Shown: positions 35,980-46,122, numbered from the stretch's first letter. The stretch: 64,000 nucleotides of DNA from Tepidanaerobacter acetatoxydans_A (GCA_022840405.1 JALHJR010000007.1:1-64000), one strand, 5' to 3'. The notes: generated from the letters alone by a model not told the origin. Translations and numbers: made by a program.

Positions 35980-37107
35980 CTATGGCAAAAATTCTGCAAA
36001 AACTACATTGGCAAAATCTAATCCTCTGCTGGTTAATCTGATTTTATTCGTGTTTTCTTTAATAAGCTCTTGTTCTTTCAGTTTTTTTACGGATTCCCCG
36101 TAAACCTGCTTAAATTTCTTGCCAAACCTTTTTTGAAAGGCTTTTTTATCTAATCCATCCAAAAGTCGTAAACCTAAAAAGCAGAATTCCGCTTGCTGTT
36201 CCATTATGGAAATAGTTTCCATGTCGGCAATGGCATTTGCATGCTCATTGATAGATTTTATATATGCTTGAATAGAAGAATAATTATAAAATCTTTTATT
36301 GTCTAAAAAAGAATGTGCTCCTGCTCCTAATCCCAAATACTCTTGGTAAGTCCAGTAAATCATATTATGTTTTGATTTTCGCCCGGGTATTGCAAAATTT
36401 GAAATTTCATAATGATTGTAGCCTTTATTTGTTAATAGCTCAATGGCCCTATAGTACATTTCTCGCTCATCGTCCTCAGAGGGAAGTGCTAAGGTCCCTT
36501 CTTGCTGTCGACGATAAAATTCCGTATGCTCCTCTACAGACAAAGAATAACAGGAAATGTGTTCCGGGAAAATGTGTAGAACTTTTTTTAGTGTTTCATC
36601 AAAATCCTCAACTTTCTGATTTGGAAGGCCAAAAATTAAATCTATATTAATATTGTCAAATCCAACATTTCGTGCTGTTTTAAAATTTTTTTCAAAATCT
36701 TCAACAGTATGAATCCTGCCCATGATTTTCAGCAACTGATTTTGATAAGCTTGAAGGCCAATACTAAGTCTGTTCACTCCTAAACTCTTCAACGATATTA
36801 ATTTTTCCCGAGTTAAAGTTCCTGGATTTGCTTCTATAGTGATTTCCGCGTCTTTAGCTATATATACGCTTTCATGTAGAGTTCTTAAGATATCGGCCAA
36901 TTGCTCGCATCTTAATATTGTCGGAGTTCCACCGCCAATGAATATAGTTTGGGCAGCATATCCACACTTCTTTAAACCTAAAATTTCTTTCTTTAATGCT
37001 GCAAGGTATTCAGGTATAAGCTCCAAAGTTGTAAAAGAATTAAAGTCACAGTAATGGCACTTTTTTATACAGAAAGGAATATGAATATACAATCCTATGG
37101 TTTTCAT
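35980..37107 (-). CDS. hemW: radical SAM heme chaperone HemW
   Basis: A 375-residue HemN-like radical SAM protein. The cluster motif CIKKCHYCDFNS lies near residue 12, and GGGTPTILRCEQL and INIDLIFGLPNQ follow. It begins with YIHIPFC as HemW does, which differs from true coproporphyrinogen oxidase. HemW inserts heme into proteins. It lies 2 nt after lepA, the conserved lepA-hemW-hrcA order. Confidence 0.95.
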   Translation of the reverse strand: MKTIGLYIHIPFCIKKCHYCDFNSFTTLELIPEYLAALKKEILGLKKCGYAAQTIFIGGGTPTILRCEQLADILRTLHESVYIAKDAEITIEANPGTLTREKLISLKSLGVNRLSIGLQAYQNQLLKIMGRIHTVEDFEKNFKTARNVGFDNINIDLIFGLPNQKVEDFDETLKKVLHIFPEHISCYSLSVEEHTEFYRRQQEGTLALPSEDDEREMYYRAIELLTNKGYNHYEISNFAIPGRKSKHNMIYWTYQEYLGLGAGAHSFLDNKRFYNYSSIQAYIKSINEHANAIADMETISIMEQQAEFCFLGLRLLDGLDKKAFQKRFGKKFKQVYGESVKKLKEQELIKENTNKIRLTSRGLDFANVVFAEFLP

Positions 37108-37109
37108 GG

Positions 37110-38915
37110 CTATTCCATTTTCAATACAGCCATAAAGGCTTCTTGAGGTAATTCTACATTACCTATCTTACGCATTCGTTTCTTACCTTCTTTTTGTTTT
37201 TCAAGAAGTTTTTTCTTACGCGATATATCTCCGCCATAACATTTAGCAAGAACATTTTTTCTTAAAGCCTTTACTGTTTCACGAGCTATAATTTTCCCTC
37301 CGATAGCTGCCTGAATTGGAACTTCAAATAAATGCCTTGGTATAACCTCTTTCAATTTTTCCGTTATCTGGCGGGCACGACCATATGCTTTGTCCTTGTG
37401 CACAATAAATGAAAGTGCATCGACAATTTCTCCATTTAATAAGATATCCAGTTTTACCATATCGGATTTTTTATATCCCGTAAGCTCATAGTCAAGCGAT
37501 GCATAGCCTCGTGTCCTAGATTTGAGTTGATCAAAGAGATCATATATTATTTCCGAAAGAGGCATATCATACCTCAAAATTACCCTCTTCTCATTAATAT
37601 ATTCCATATCTTTCATAGTGCCACGCTTTTCCTGGCATAAATCCATAACTGCCCCCATATATTCTGTAGGCAGCATTATGGAGGCTTCCACATACGGCTC
37701 TTCCATATATTCTATCTCGGCCGGATCCGGAAAATTAGTAGGATTGTCCACTTCAATTTTACTGCCATCAGTCTTTTTTACTTTAAAGATAACGCTGGGA
37801 GCTGTTGTTATAATATTAAGATTGTACTCCCTTTCTAAGCGTTCTTGTACCACATCCATATGCAATAATCCTAAAAAGCCGCATCGAAATCCAAATCCGA
37901 GTGCGGCAGAAGTTTCAGGTTCAAAAAACAGCGATGCGTCACTGAGCTGTAATTTGCCTAAGGCTTCTTTTAAGCTCTCATATTCTTCGCCTTCAGCAGG
38001 ATACATGCCGCAAAAAACCATCGGTACAGCTTTTTTATAACCAGGCAAGGGCTCCTTTGCCGGATTTTCCGCATCGGTTATGGTATCACCGACCCTTGTA
38101 TCAATTACATTTTTTATACCGGCAGCTACGTATCCTACCTCACCTGCCTGCAGATATTGTACCGGCTGCATGTCAGGGTTGAATACACCTATTTCGGCTA
38201 CTTCGAAAATATTATTGGTTGACATCATTTTAATCATTTGTCTTGGCCGTATATGACCATCTATTACTCGGACAAAAGCAACCGCTCCTTTATATGGATC
38301 ATAGAGTGAATCAAAGATAAGAGCTCTCAGAGGTAGTTCATTACAACCTTCTGGTGCTGGAATACGCTGTATAATAGCCTCTAACACTTCTTTTACGCCT
38401 TGGCCCGTCTTGGCAGAAGTCATTATCGCATTTTCAGCATCAAGACCGATAATTTCTTCTACTTCGCGTTTGGCCTCATCCGGTTCAGCACTTGGAAGAT
38501 CTATTTTATTTATTATTGGTATTATTTCCAAATTATGCTCTAAAGCAAGATACGTATTTGCCAAAGTCTGAGCTTCGATACCCTGACTGGCATCTACAAT
38601 AAGCAGAGCACCTTCGCATGCTGCAAGGCTTCTTGATACCTCATAGTTGAAATCTACATGACCCGGTGTATCAATAAGATTTAAAAGATATTCTTTGCCA
38701 TCATCTGCTTTATATATCATCCTTACTGCCTTGGCTTTGATTGTAATACCTCTTTCCTTTTCTAAATCCATTTTATCCAATACTTGATCCTGCATCTTAC
38801 GCTCAGAAATAGTATTTGTATATTCCAAGAGTCTATCGGCCAAGGTGGATTTGCCATGGTCTATGTGGGCAATAATGCAAAAATTCCTGATTCTCTCCCG
38901 GGGTATAGATAACAT
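37110..38915 (-). CDS. lepA: elongation factor 4 (LepA)
   Basis: A 601-residue translational GTPase that back-translocates ribosomes. GTP-binding motifs are AHIDHGKSTLADRLL, DTPGHVDFNYEVSR and NKIDLP. The C-terminal LepA-specific domain ends with KKLLEKQKEGKKRMR and GNVELPQEAFMAVL. The length matches the family. Confidence 0.98.
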   Translation of the reverse strand: MLSIPRERIRNFCIIAHIDHGKSTLADRLLEYTNTISERKMQDQVLDKMDLEKERGITIKAKAVRMIYKADDGKEYLLNLIDTPGHVDFNYEVSRSLAACEGALLIVDASQGIEAQTLANTYLALEHNLEIIPIINKIDLPSAEPDEAKREVEEIIGLDAENAIMTSAKTGQGVKEVLEAIIQRIPAPEGCNELPLRALIFDSLYDPYKGAVAFVRVIDGHIRPRQMIKMMSTNNIFEVAEIGVFNPDMQPVQYLQAGEVGYVAAGIKNVIDTRVGDTITDAENPAKEPLPGYKKAVPMVFCGMYPAEGEEYESLKEALGKLQLSDASLFFEPETSAALGFGFRCGFLGLLHMDVVQERLEREYNLNIITTAPSVIFKVKKTDGSKIEVDNPTNFPDPAEIEYMEEPYVEASIMLPTEYMGAVMDLCQEKRGTMKDMEYINEKRVILRYDMPLSEIIYDLFDQLKSRTRGYASLDYELTGYKKSDMVKLDILLNGEIVDALSFIVHKDKAYGRARQITEKLKEVIPRHLFEVPIQAAIGGKIIARETVKALRKNVLAKCYGGDISRKKKLLEKQKEGKKRMRKIGNVELPQEAFMAVLKME

Positions 38916-38945
38916 TATGTTCCTCCTTTATACCTTAACTTAAAT

Positions 38946-39293
38946 TTAATTATACCTATTTGCAGGTTTTTTATCAACATTTTGGCGGTCTTTTAATATT
39001 GTTCTTGCAGGAATTAAGGAATAGAGGGTGAACTCTTTTTCATTAATTTTTAAGCTCATGCAGCCTTTACCAACAAATATTTCACCTATTTTATAGTACT
39101 TTTGAAGTTTAAAAGTTTTTCCTAAGATAGTCAAATCATATGCTCTATCATTGAAAATGATAAGGTTAAAACTTTTTGGTCTTATGTCAAGACCCATCGT
39201 AGCATTCAAGCCTTCTTCGGCAATGCGGATGCCAAGAGAAAGAATAATTGTAAATATAATAAAAAGCGTCACAAGGTCTTTATAAATCATCAT
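38946..39293 (-). CDS. hypothetical protein in the yqxA (DUF3679) position
   Basis: A 115-residue protein with one N-terminal transmembrane segment (residues 6-24) and an external part. In Bacillus the gene between spoIIP and lepA is yqxA (DUF3679); position, size and topology agree, but sequence similarity is too weak for me to assert homology. AAAGGAAAT precedes the ATG. Confidence 0.7.
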   Translation of the reverse strand: MMIYKDLVTLFIIFTIILSLGIRIAEEGLNATMGLDIRPKSFNLIIFNDRAYDLTILGKTFKLQKYYKIGEIFVGKGCMSLKINEKEFTLYSLIPARTILKDRQNVDKKPANRYN

Positions 39294-39355
39294 TGTATTT
39301 CCTTTATTTGATTTTATGAATTGGTCAGACTTATTTTTAGCTATTTATCACGTTT

Positions 39356-40537
39356 TCATTCAACAATTGACAATTCCTTTATTATATCAGCAAGTACTTT
39401 GGCAAAAATTTCCGCTGACTTTATTGATTCTTCTAATGTATTGCCATGACTCCCGATTTCTAATAAAATAGCTTTTTTGGATAGATGTTGATTAAACCGC
39501 TCACTTCTTAAATTGATGCCGCGAGAAATTCCCGGATAAAGTTGTTCTAATTTATCATTTAGCAAATTAGCAAACTGGTAATTTTCCTGCCAGTTAGGAT
39601 GAGGAAAATTTTTGTCAGTGCCTATAACCAGCATTAATCGAGAATAAGTAGTACCATCGATTTTAACTGTAGTTATCTCTCTGGACTTTTGCGCATCGGC
39701 TACAGGGGCATCTCTATGAAGGTCTATAATTATCTTAATGGACGGATTCTGTTTTAAAATTTGTTCGACGGTTTTAAGTGAGTTCGCATATGATGTCATA
39801 TAAGTTGGAATATCATGAACTGTTTTATTATGCATTGTTGGTATTTTTAGGCGGTTTAATTGGCTTGCCATGACTTCTCCAACTTTTACAACAGTATAAT
39901 TTAAGTCTTCCGTGTGATAAGTATTATCACGGGGTTTGTAATTAAATTTTTCCGACGGCATATACGCTTCAGTGGTATGGGTATGATAAATAAGTACAAG
40001 CGGCTGTCCTGAAATAGGTTCCAGCTTTTCAACTTCATTATTTTCTATCTCATTTATTTGCGGTTGTGGCAGTTCTTCCGACGGTTCATGTTCATTTTCA
40101 GTAATAATATCCGAATCTTGTATCGGCAACTCAACTCCCGGTGTCATTGCCATCTCAGTATTTATCAAGCTGATAACAGGAAGATGCATAAAAAAATAGG
40201 TTTCGGGATTTAAAACATCGATATTTGTCAGTGTGCGAGAAATAAAGCTTGTTGATTTTTTTAAATCTATCGAAGGCCCTTCAACTTCATTTATATAATC
40301 CAATATAGGTAGACTTATATGTAATATCCTTTTAAATACCTTATTATCCACATTGTGTAAAAAATTCTTCTGTTTTTTTACTTGCACATCGTTTCCGCTT
40401 ATAACGGAGTTACTGCCATGGTTTACGTGATTTTTTACGAAAGTTGCCGCAATGTTCAAAAGTAATAAACAGATAAGAGTAAATAACATAAAAATCTTTA
40501 TCTTGGGTTTTACTTTTATTACTTTAATTCTTATCAA
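39356..40537 (-). CDS. spoIIP: stage II sporulation protein P
   Basis: A 393-residue cell-wall amidase/endopeptidase needed for septal peptidoglycan removal and engulfment. An N-terminal transmembrane helix precedes the catalytic domain with VLIYHTHTTEAYMPS, IIIDLHRDA and KKAILLEIGSHGNTLEE. The frame is open to 40630, but that upstream part overlaps gpr and its terminator. A TTG at 40537, 11 nt after GGAGAGG, is the more likely start; a GTG at 40546 is possible. Confidence 0.92.
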   Translation of the reverse strand: MIRIKVIKVKPKIKIFMLFTLICLLLLNIAATFVKNHVNHGSNSVISGNDVQVKKQKNFLHNVDNKVFKRILHISLPILDYINEVEGPSIDLKKSTSFISRTLTNIDVLNPETYFFMHLPVISLINTEMAMTPGVELPIQDSDIITENEHEPSEELPQPQINEIENNEVEKLEPISGQPLVLIYHTHTTEAYMPSEKFNYKPRDNTYHTEDLNYTVVKVGEVMASQLNRLKIPTMHNKTVHDIPTYMTSYANSLKTVEQILKQNPSIKIIIDLHRDAPVADAQKSREITTVKIDGTTYSRLMLVIGTDKNFPHPNWQENYQFANLLNDKLEQLYPGISRGINLRSERFNQHLSKKAILLEIGSHGNTLEESIKSAEIFAKVLADIIKELSIVE

Positions 40538-40574
40538 ATTTATCACATCCTCTCCATAAGCATATTCAATTAAA

Positions 40575-40606
40575 AATAAAAAAATGAGGCGAAATTTAGC
40601 CTCATT
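40575..40606 (-). terminator. terminator after gpr
   Basis: AATGAGGC and GCCTCATT pair around an 8-nt loop, overlap the gpr stop codon and are followed on the minus strand by a T run. Confidence 0.75.
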
Positions 40607-41579
40607 ATTGAAGAAAAGTACTGACTTCATTATATTGTATTCCTGGATGAAGGGCTAGATTTAAGCCTCCCGCAAGAGTTTTAGCAGTATTATCAATTAA
40701 GGAGTCAATTTCCTTTGGCGTCACTACTAACTGTCCTACAAAAGGTGACATAACTTCCTGAATAAGCTTGTATTTTTCCTCCTTATCAAGGGTTTCCAAG
40801 AGCTTATAAAAATCACTTCCTGGTTTAGCCTGTCTTGTGAACTGGCCGATGAGCATATCCAGAGTATCATTGGCCATTGTTGCAGCGTCTACTACGGTAG
40901 GTATACCTATTGCAATCACCGGTACGCCCATATTTTCCTGAGTTATGCCCATGCGTTTGTTGCCAACACCGGATCCGGGATAAACACCGGTATCTGTAAT
41001 TTGTATTGTTGTACTTATGCGTTCCATACTCCTTGAAGCTAAAGCGTCTATAGCAATAATCATATCAGGCTTTACTTTTTCCACTAAGCCGCTGATTATA
41101 TCTCCGGTTTCAATGCCTGTTATGCCTAAAACTCCCGGAGCAAGTGCACATACGGGTCGTATGCCATCTTTTGTATTAAATTTTTCAGGCATATATTCAA
41201 TCAAATGTCTTGTAACTATAAGTTTTTCTATGACCTTCGGGCCGAGGGAGTCAGGCGTAACATTCCAATTGCCCAGACCTATAACAAGTACTGTTGCTTC
41301 TATAGGGATTTCAACCATCCTCTTAAGCTCATCGGCTAAATTCTTACTGACTTCTTCCGTAAGAGCCGAATCTTTTTCTTTTAATCTGGGCACTTCTAAA
41401 GTTACATAATATCCTATGGGCTTGCCCATTTTCTCTGAGCCTTCTTCATCCTCGATTCTGACCCTGCTTATAGTCATTTGCTTAGATTTTTCGGTATCCA
41501 CCGTAACCCCGGGGATTTCTTCTTCTCCCGCAAGCTCTCGCGCTTCTAATGCAAGATCAGTACGTATGCTGATACTTAT
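40605..41579 (-). CDS. gpr: spore germination protease GPR, apparent ATA start
   Basis: A 324-residue protease that degrades small acid-soluble spore proteins in germination. The body has VIGLGNWNVTPDSLGP, GIETGDIISG, DALASRSMERI and TGVYPGSGVGNKR. The conserved beginning IRTDLALEARELAG is encoded in frame upstream of the first GTG (41501), but between it and the in-frame TAA at 41595 there is no ATG, GTG or TTG. An ATA at 41577-41579 lies 10 nt after AAGGAGG and gives a start SISIRTDLA with a short propeptide. Start at 41501 would remove conserved residues. Confidence 0.93.
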   Translation of the reverse strand: MSISIRTDLALEARELAGEEEIPGVTVDTEKSKQMTISRVRIEDEEGSEKMGKPIGYYVTLEVPRLKEKDSALTEEVSKNLADELKRMVEIPIEATVLVIGLGNWNVTPDSLGPKVIEKLIVTRHLIEYMPEKFNTKDGIRPVCALAPGVLGITGIETGDIISGLVEKVKPDMIIAIDALASRSMERISTTIQITDTGVYPGSGVGNKRMGITQENMGVPVIAIGIPTVVDAATMANDTLDMLIGQFTRQAKPGSDFYKLLETLDKEEKYKLIQEVMSPFVGQLVVTPKEIDSLIDNTAKTLAGGLNLALHPGIQYNEVSTFLQ

Positions 41580-41594
41580 GGCCCAATCACCTCC

Positions 41595-41921
41595 TTATCT
41601 AAGTTCAGTTGGAACAAATGCGTCAACCACACCTACAACCAATGATGCTAATAGCGCTCCCCACCAAGTTACGCTCATAGCAGGGACTAGAAACTGTGCG
41701 AAATATATAACTACTGCAGCAGTGATAAAGCCTACTATGCCCCTGCTTTGCGGCGAAACCTTATCTCCGAGAAGGATTTCCACTATAAAGCCTAAAATAG
41801 CAATCACTATTGCAGCAATCAGAGCTCCTATAAAGCCAGCCACCTCAAAGCCGGGAAGTATAAAACTCATCAGCATAAGCACCAAAGCAGATACAATAAA
41901 CCTAATTATCATTCCTATCAT
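41595..41921 (-). CDS. phage holin family protein (holin_4 superfamily, YvlD-like)
   Basis: A 108-residue membrane protein with four hydrophobic segments covering almost its whole length. The pattern LPGFEVAGFIGALIAAIVIAI and a Gly-rich VVGVVDAF end match the small four-helix membrane family annotated as phage holin 4-2; chromosomal members are not phage genes. GGAGGTG lies 8 nt before the ATG. It precedes gpr with the gpr ribosome site overlapping its stop codon. Confidence 0.85.
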   Translation of the reverse strand: MIGMIIRFIVSALVLMLMSFILPGFEVAGFIGALIAAIVIAILGFIVEILLGDKVSPQSRGIVGFITAAVVIYFAQFLVPAMSVTWWGALLASLVVGVVDAFVPTELR

Positions 41922-42084
41922 AAAATTAGCACCTCCATTTATTTTTCATTAATATAGTAACCGTTAATTTTTTATAATATACTAAAAACAAGTTTTTTAT
42001 ATCAGTATTTTATATTGCCTTCTCTTGCATTTTATCCAATGAAGTGATAAAATATCCCTAGTGTTTTAAGGGGGTGAATAAATT

Positions 42085-42357
42085 TTGGCAAATATTGCAT
42101 CGGCAAAAAAACGCATACGCCAGGCAAATAAGCGTACGCTTCAGAATAACAAAGTAAAGTCGCAAATGAGATATTCCATTAAAAAGTTTTTAGAAGCTGT
42201 CGATACAGCTGATTCCGATAACATTCAGACTAGTTTTAAAGAAGCCGTAAAGATAATCGATAAGGCTGCTTCCAAAGGAGTTATTCATAAAAATGCCGCA
42301 GCTCGTAAGAAATCAAATCTTTATAAGAAACTTTTAGAAGTCAATAAAGCAAGTTAA
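42085..42357 (+). CDS. rpsT: 30S ribosomal protein S20
   Basis: A 90-residue basic protein with the S20 start ANIASAKKRIRQANKRT and the C-terminal KGVIHKNAAARKKSNLYKKL. The start is TTG behind GGGGGTGA. It is one of the few plus-strand genes, divergent from the gpr cluster and convergent with holA. Confidence 0.97.
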   Translation: MANIASAKKRIRQANKRTLQNNKVKSQMRYSIKKFLEAVDTADSDNIQTSFKEAVKIIDKAASKGVIHKNAAARKKSNLYKKLLEVNKAS

Positions 42358-42360
42358 TCA

Positions 42361-42393
42361 GCGTAAGCAGAGCTTACGCATTTTCTCTTTTTT
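42361..42393 (+). terminator. terminator after rpsT
   Basis: GCGTAAGC and GCTTACGC form an 8-bp stem with loop AGA, followed by a T-rich tail, 3 nt after the rpsT stop codon. Confidence 0.88.
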
Positions 42394-42500
42394 ACGCCTG
42401 TGCACGATAGATATATATGATATTTAGGTCAAAATTAGCGTTGTAAAATTAGAATTGATGTTTATTGAATATTCACTATTTTGATAGCATGCTTTTCTTC

Positions 42501-43445
42501 TCAGGATATATTAGTCACCAACAGTTCAAGGCCTATTCTTTCCTGAATTTTCCCCATTTTAATATCCATATCAAGGTCTTGGCATAATTTCAAAGATCTT
42601 TTTAGTTCATCTAAAGTAAAATTCTCGGACTGTTTTATAGCCTTTCGAATCACAAAAGGATGCAGTCCCGATTTTTCTGTTATTTCCTGAAAACTTAAGC
42701 CCTGCAAAGATTTTACCGTTATTAAATTCATCACATGTTTCGATATCATGTACAGTATAACGATGCCTTTTTCTCCTTGTTCCAATAGGCGATTTATTAT
42801 CTTAACGGCTTCTGTAGACTTTTTTGAGCCTATACAGTCCATCATGTCGAATATATTACCTTCCAAGGATTTATAAAAGATATCAGATAAATTATTCTGT
42901 TCAACGGTCTGTTTCTCAGCCAAAAAAGCAGCTATCTTTCTGAGCTCACTGTCAGTTTGATATAAATCTTCGGTATATTCAGCTATAAAATATGCCGTCT
43001 TTAAATCCATACTCTTTCCATACAATTTTATCCTTTGCTGCACCCAAAGTGCCTTGTCTTTTAGTGAAGGTGTATTAAATTCTCGGACGATCCCTTTGGA
43101 TTTAATCATCTTAAATATTTTTCTTCGCTTATCTGCTTTTGTGGCAGTAAAAACAAGATAAGTATGGTCAGGTATAATCTCTAATTCTTTTAAAAAATAA
43201 TCTTCTTGGTTGGTTTTTTCACTTTCAAAAAACCTGGCATCATAAACAACTACCAGTTTTTTTGCTGACATCATCGGCACTATATTGCATGCTTTTAATA
43301 TATCTTCTTCAATTACCGTTTTGCCGTCAAGTGGAATAAAATTGATAGCTTCTAAGTTTTTAGGAACAATTTTTTGTTTTACTTTTGCAACTTCTTCTTT
43401 TATTAAAAGTTTTTCTTCTCCAAAAAAAAGAATTAAGTTTTTCAT
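42501..43445 (-). CDS. holA: DNA polymerase III subunit delta
   Basis: A 314-residue clamp-loader subunit. The N-terminal AAA-like domain begins LILFFGEEKLLIKEEV, followed by MMSAKKLVVVYDARFF and YLVFTATKADKRRKIFK. The C-terminal collar domain has GNIFDMMDCIGSKKS. It overlaps the end of comEC by 4 nt. Confidence 0.95.
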   Translation of the reverse strand: MKNLILFFGEEKLLIKEEVAKVKQKIVPKNLEAINFIPLDGKTVIEEDILKACNIVPMMSAKKLVVVYDARFFESEKTNQEDYFLKELEIIPDHTYLVFTATKADKRRKIFKMIKSKGIVREFNTPSLKDKALWVQQRIKLYGKSMDLKTAYFIAEYTEDLYQTDSELRKIAAFLAEKQTVEQNNLSDIFYKSLEGNIFDMMDCIGSKKSTEAVKIINRLLEQGEKGIVILYMISKHVMNLITVKSLQGLSFQEITEKSGLHPFVIRKAIKQSENFTLDELKRSLKLCQDLDMDIKMGKIQERIGLELLVTNIS

Positions 43446-45787
43446 GGCTCTTTTAACTCCTCAGGAATTGTTGTATATATTTTAACACTGCTGTTGGAAA
43501 TTTTAAAGCTGACTGCACCGCTAAAATCCGTTCTAAGCACTGTTACACCAAGGTTTTTCAGTAGTTCTATTACTTGTGGTGACGGATGGCCAAAATTGTT
43601 ATCTTTGCCCACGGAAATTATGCCATATGAAGGTTTAGCTTTTAATAAGAATTCTTCAGATGTGGATGATTGACTCCCATGGTGGCCAATTTTTAGTACA
43701 TCTGAGCTTATATCTATCTCAGAACTTATCAGGCTTTGCTCTCCTTCGTATTCTAAATCACCTGTGAATAAAAAGCTTATACCTTTATAATTCATCTTAA
43801 GCACAACCGAACCATTATTGCTCGAGTAATTCGTTTTTTCATTTTTTACAGGATTTAGCACATCAAAAATAGCATCATCAATAATAAACTGATCTCCTCT
43901 ACCAACCTGTACGGTTTTAATTTGCTTTTGCTGTGCAATCCTAAGCATTTCTTTGAAAATAGCACAATCTTCAGGCACACCATATACAATACTTTTAACT
44001 TTCATAGAATTTAATATGGATAAAAGACCTTTTGCATGGTCATCATCAAAATGAGTAAAAACTAATACGTCAATTTTATTTATTCCTTTTGAATAAAGCA
44101 AGGGCATGATTATATCTTCACCCGTGTCAAAATCGCCATTATAATATACAGGTGTGCCACCACCATCGATTAACACAACTTTTTTGCTTTTAGTTTGAAT
44201 GAGAATAGAATCCCCTTGTCCCACATCTATAAAAGTCACCTCCAAAACTTTTAGAGGTATAATGACAGGTATAAGCGCAAGAAACATTAGAATAACTGCA
44301 CAAAGCCTTTTATGTCTTGATTCAATTTTACCAAAGGACGGTACAAAATCAAACATCAAAACCAAAAACATAAAATACAGAACTATACTTATTGGAGGTA
44401 TTGCGGGAACTATTATTGTTGAAAAAGGCAGTTGCGAACTTATAAGGATAATTTTTTCTACAATCTTTAATAAAAAACCAGGGACTGTCATAAAAAGTGG
44501 CCCCGCGAAGGTAAACAAGAGCCCAATAATGCCTGAAATAAGTCCGCTGATTAATATTATACTTACTAAAGGTATTACCAAGATATTAGTTACAAATCCG
44601 ATTAGTGATATGCTGTTAAAATAATAAGCTAAAAAAGGCCATACAGTAAGTTGTGCCGATATCATGACTGCGATTGAGTCCCTAAGATACCTTGGAAGCT
44701 TTTCAAGGATTAACTTTAAAGGAGCGAAAAAAAGCATTATTCCAAGCACCGCAGCATAAGAAAGCTGAAAACTTACAGAGAACATAGTAAGCGGGTTCAC
44801 AAATAATAAAAATGTTGCCGAAAGGCAAAGCGTATTTATAGGATCGTTTTTTCTCCCAACAACCTTGGCTAGCATAAATACAATTATCATTATAGCCGCT
44901 CTTATGACTGACGGCGATAGCCCTGCCATAAAACTATAGAAAATGATGGCAGTACTTCCTATGATAAAAGAAATAATATTTGATAAACCTAATCTTGAAA
45001 AAACCATTTCAAGAGCGGCATATATGATTCCCGTATGAAGGCCGGAAACTGCTAAGACATGTGCAACTCCGCCACTTTTTACAGCTTTCATGGTTTGGGC
45101 AGGAATATTGTCCTTTACTCCAAGAGCAATGCCTACCATGAGTGATGACAGGTTTGGAGGAAGGCAAGATGTATAAAAAGACGTTAAATTCTCTCTTAAA
45201 CGAAAAGCAGTTGATACAAAAGGGTTTGTTTTATATCTCCCAATTTTAGCTATTTCCCGGGAAAACATTGAGGTCGAGATGCCTTTTTGCAAAAGATATG
45301 CTTTATAATCAATGCCGTTTGGATTTCGCCGGCCTTGTGGAAGTTTTAACTTGCCGGAAAACTTTATAACATCGCCATATTGATATATTATACTTTTATC
45401 ATCTAAGAGCGAAGAAAGTCTTACTTTCCCAGTTACAACTTCATACTTTTCGTCATCCAGCAAATATAAAACTTTAACATCATATACCACTTTATCTTGT
45501 TTTGCTGTAGGAACGCCACTTACCATACCTATCAGAGTCTGTTGCTGTTCTGCAAAATCAGCTACTGTTCCTACCATTTTATCTAATCTGAAGTTATGAT
45601 AAAATGCTCCAAAAAACACTATAGCCACGGCTAATAATGCCATTCTTGCTTTTTTATTTTTAATTAATATACTCCCTGCAAAGCTTATAATAGATATAAC
45701 AATAAACATCCCGGCGGCTTTTACAGAATTGCCCAGCATTATACCGGGAATGAAAAATATCACAAAAAATAGAAAAGGTCGGTACAT
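43442..45787 (-). CDS. comEC: ComEC/Rec2 competence DNA channel protein
   Basis: A 781-residue membrane protein. An N-terminal DUF4131/OB region is followed by the Competence domain (about residues 200-480) with AVSGLHTGIIYAALEM and LSPSVIRAAIMIIVF, and a C-terminal metallo-beta-lactamase domain with DVGQGDSILIQT, VFTHFDDDHAKG and IGHHGSQSST. It transports single-stranded DNA across the membrane. The ATG at 45787 has AAGGAG 7 nt upstream; the frame is open to 45817. No comEA is adjacent. Confidence 0.95.
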   Translation of the reverse strand: MYRPFLFFVIFFIPGIMLGNSVKAAGMFIVISIISFAGSILIKNKKARMALLAVAIVFFGAFYHNFRLDKMVGTVADFAEQQQTLIGMVSGVPTAKQDKVVYDVKVLYLLDDEKYEVVTGKVRLSSLLDDKSIIYQYGDVIKFSGKLKLPQGRRNPNGIDYKAYLLQKGISTSMFSREIAKIGRYKTNPFVSTAFRLRENLTSFYTSCLPPNLSSLMVGIALGVKDNIPAQTMKAVKSGGVAHVLAVSGLHTGIIYAALEMVFSRLGLSNIISFIIGSTAIIFYSFMAGLSPSVIRAAIMIIVFMLAKVVGRKNDPINTLCLSATFLLFVNPLTMFSVSFQLSYAAVLGIMLFFAPLKLILEKLPRYLRDSIAVMISAQLTVWPFLAYYFNSISLIGFVTNILVIPLVSIILISGLISGIIGLLFTFAGPLFMTVPGFLLKIVEKIILISSQLPFSTIIVPAIPPISIVLYFMFLVLMFDFVPSFGKIESRHKRLCAVILMFLALIPVIIPLKVLEVTFIDVGQGDSILIQTKSKKVVLIDGGGTPVYYNGDFDTGEDIIMPLLYSKGINKIDVLVFTHFDDDHAKGLLSILNSMKVKSIVYGVPEDCAIFKEMLRIAQQKQIKTVQVGRGDQFIIDDAIFDVLNPVKNEKTNYSSNNGSVVLKMNYKGISFLFTGDLEYEGEQSLISSEIDISSDVLKIGHHGSQSSTSEEFLLKAKPSYGIISVGKDNNFGHPSPQVIELLKNLGVTVLRTDFSGAVSFKISNSSVKIYTTIPEELKEP

Positions 45788-45951
45788 TTTATGACTCCTT
45801 AAGCTTTGTTTTAACAATAGTTATTTCTGGATTTATTAGGAAAATCCTGCTTTTGAATTCATTCGGTGTTGATTGCAAAAATAATTTACAAACTTAAAGA
45901 AGGAAAAATAAAATTTTTAGAGAATACTTATATTAATTATAAATTAAATAG

Positions 45952-46122
45952 TAAACTTTTTAGGTGCCCATTAGGGAGAATAGGGAATCAGGTGAAAATC
46001 CTGCAGCGGACCCGCCACTGTAAGCAGGAAGTTTCCCACAATTGCCACTGAAAGTTATAAGCTTTTGGGAAGGCGTGGGTAAACACTGAACTGCAAGCCA
46101 GGAGACCTGCCTAAAATGTTTA
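45952..46122 (+). promoter_or_regulatory. cobalamin (B12) riboswitch
   Basis: The conserved elements occur in order: AGGTGCC, AGGGAATCAGGTGAAAATCC, GCGGACCCGCCACTGTAA, GCCACTG, GGGAAGGCG and the B12 box AAGCCAGGAGACCTGCC. The ends TAAACTTTTTAGG and CCTAAAATGTTTA pair as P1. A terminator follows, then cobT, so ligand binding would stop transcription. Confidence 0.96.

Noticed and set aside
41595..41921. Prophage origin for the holin-family protein
   Set aside because: No other phage gene is near; it lies in a conserved chromosomal cluster and the family has many non-phage members.
45866..46051. 61-residue plus-strand open frame
   Set aside because: It overlaps the cobalamin riboswitch; the RNA structure explains the sequence.
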